Below are positions 12,905 through 14,064 of a DNA stretch of 14,064 nt, in pieces. Under the pieces are notes generated by a model, which saw only the letters and a program-made list of their open reading frames with translations, was not told where the DNA came from and did not search any database. The translations under genes were made by a program, and so were the position numbers. Each line of letters starts with the position of its first letter. Within the stretch, counting starts at the first letter, position 1. This DNA is from Cephalothrix spiralis (lineage: Eukaryota > Nemertea > Palaeonemertea > Archinemertea > Cephalotrichidae). The DNA lies in assembly GCA_032353305.1 (NCBI GenBank), contig JAUCNG010084440.1, positions 1 to 14,064 on the forward strand, given 5' to 3'.

Positions 12905-13358
12905 TACTTAAACTGAGATAATTACAGTCAGAGATGAGTGGTGAGTCATCAAGATGTCTGCCTGGTAAAGCCAAATTCAACCTAAAATAAGGAATTTGTT
13001 AAAACACGGTTCTGTTTTGAATTGACATTTCCTGAATGATGAGATTTTCATTCGAAGCGCTCCTAGCCTCTTACTCGCACGGCGGGGGTTAGTTCGTTGT
13101 TTCAATATAACAAATATATATGAATACATGATTATTTTTTATATTAAAAAAATGATTAATTTTTATTGTTTAACAACACATTTGATATGACCAATTGGAC
13201 TAAGTATATCTAATATGCATATAACATAATTCCACAAGCTTCCATATTTTGCAGGCAGGTATAGAATAGTATCTAACAGTTATGCCGCCATGACAGAACA
13301 ATTTTCAAGCGGGAAAATGCATATGTGGGGGGCTTGGTTCTTCGGTTGGAGCCCCAGC
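12905..13358. other. No gene recognised
   Basis: A minus-strand frame at about 12985-13115 stays open and is basic (RRASKRLGALRMKISSF) but has no boundary signals. A GC island CTCGCACGGCGGGGG lies at 13075-13089. CAGTTATGCCGCCATGAC (13277-13294) carries a YY1-like GCCGCCAT core. Confidence 0.35.
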
Positions 13359-13509
13359 TTATTGTTTTGAAAATGGTGCCAGAGCGATGTTTATTAGCTC
13401 TGACACCAAATCCAGAACCTCTTTATTGTCAGAGGACGTTCTCATTAACCTGTATAGTATAGGGCATTTTTCGTGCATTACCCTTTCTTCAGTTATAGAA
13501 ACGGGTAAC
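13359..13509 (-). CDS. Terminal exon candidate, unidentified protein
   Basis: A minus-strand acceptor of high quality (CGTATTTTGCTTTCAG, ending 13510) opens 151 nt. After one leftover base come LPVSITEERVMHEKCPILYR, LMRTSSDNKEVLDLVSELIN and IALAPFSKQ, then TAA at 13359-13361. Charged and hydrophobic residues alternate as in amphipathic helices, and it reads like the C-terminal end of an alpha-helical protein. A plus-strand frame over the same bases (13293-13602) is open but less protein-like and lacks exon signals. No family is recognised. No AATAAA lies close after the stop. Confidence 0.55.
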
Positions 13510-13700
13510 CTGAAAGCAAAATACGTTTATATAAATAATTTATTTGTTTCAATTCATATTTCATATCATTCTCTAAAAAAAACAATTTTCACTAAAATCT
13601 GAAACCATTATAAAAATTTTATGAATTGCTCATATGACAGAACTTATGAATTGGACATATAAATGTTATTTTCTTAATCGTTGCTATTCTTGCACCCTTT
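13510..13700. other. AT-rich spacer between two terminal-exon candidates
   Basis: No coding text. It includes the polypyrimidine and branch region feeding the exon at 13509 and a T-rich 3' flank of the exon at 13702. Confidence 0.45.
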
Positions 13701-13706
13701 TTTATT
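13701..13706 (-). terminator. Poly-A signal overlapping a stop codon
   Basis: Minus-strand AATAAA shares bases with the TAA stop (13702-13704) of the adjoining exon. If used, the 3' UTR would be only 15-30 nt long. Confidence 0.35.
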
Positions 13707-13861
13707 GATACATTTTCGCACCGGGCATGCGCCTAGTCACAATTTTCTGCATCGCAGCCAAGTCCGGTATTTCTGGCATTCTGAACATCTCATATGAGTT
13801 TTTGATTTGGTGCTCCTCTTTGTAGTCATTGTTTTTAGAGGCCTCTATTTTCCTTGTAATC
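13702..13861 (-). CDS. Terminal exon candidate, unidentified protein
   Basis: A strong minus-strand acceptor (AATAATTCAATTTCAG, ending 13862) opens 160 nt. After one leftover base the exon encodes 52 residues: ITRKIEASKNNDYKEEHQIK, NSYEMFRMPEIPDLAAMQKI and VTRRMPGAKMYQ, then TAA. Lys/Glu-rich helix followed by an F-R-M-P-E-I-P-D-L linker and a basic C-terminus looks like a genuine conserved tail. Other frames are closed, which argues for real coding. I do not recognise the family. The preceding exon is not visible up to 14064. Confidence 0.55.
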
Positions 13862-14064
13862 CTGAAATTGAATTATTAAATTAAGAATGGTGTGATTTAA
13901 AAGATGTATAGGTCATGTGGGTTGTTCATGTGGAAAATGTGCTCTATGAAGCTTACAGATGTTATTTCTCCCTTACACCATTCTGTAATCCTATAGTCAT
14001 TTGAACGTCTTTGGTACTACACCTATGATTAATTTTCCGGCCAATTAATAATTTTGGATCTTTA
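13862..14064. other. Probable intron upstream of the last minus-strand exon
   Basis: AT-rich, without a frame that joins the exon at 13861 in the right phase. A minus-strand stretch near 13965-14020 reads STKDVQMTIGLQNG before a stop but lacks compatible splice sites. Confidence 0.35.

Noticed and set aside
12529-12921. A 130-residue plus-strand frame, the longest in the window
   Set aside because: It reads through two tandem units of a dispersed repeat and a T-rich run; the two units give different, unrelated peptides.
13293-13602. Plus-strand frame of about 100 codons
   Set aside because: It is the shadow of the minus-strand terminal exon, which has a strong acceptor and more protein-like text.

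Overview
The window is AT-rich eukaryotic nuclear DNA. Short candidate exons with GT-AG boundaries lie among introns, dispersed repeats, simple repeats and decayed mobile-element pieces. There are no bacterial-type operons. A lophotrochozoan, probably a bivalve mollusc, fits best. That is an inference from the gene families (an MROH1-like exon beside many BEN-domain copies) and from the repeat-dense texture, not from any diagnostic marker.

Layout. 1-850: minus-strand debris, namely a broken relative of the BEN-associated exon (132-577) and a gag-like piece of an LTR retrotransposon (687-845). 1226-1491: the best conserved gene signal, two plus-strand exons of a MROH1-like HEAT-repeat protein. 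1639-2400: a decayed tRNA-like SINE head and short repeats. 2337-3040 and 4494-5561: minus-strand BEN-domain last exons in three copies, one intact (4905-5168) and two broken, with candidate upstream exons. Between them, at 3196-4140, lie a non-LTR-type 3' tail and a field of TGACCTTGA/TCAAGGTCA repeats. 5746-6594: candidate minus-strand exons including a decayed THAP-like start. 6926-8514: a multi-exon minus-strand gene or pseudogene with an internal triplication of about 275 bp. 8797-8996: a long-TIR MITE-like element. 9000-10170: little coding, but a compact promoter-like cluster near 9764-9813. 10186-10862 and 12500-12875: copies of a dispersed repeat and a degraded Cys/His-rich reading frame. 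11549-14064: several isolated, well-bounded minus-strand terminal exons and one plus-strand open segment.

How it works together. I see no complete gene. The BEN copies look like local duplication of a family whose C-terminus is a BEN domain (DNA/chromatin binding) and whose upstream exon carries a CxxC motif. The strongest functional candidates are the MROH1-like exons, the intact BEN exon and the terminal exons at 13359-13509 and 13702-13861. Many assignments rest on reading-frame coherence and splice-like signals alone and need transcript evidence.
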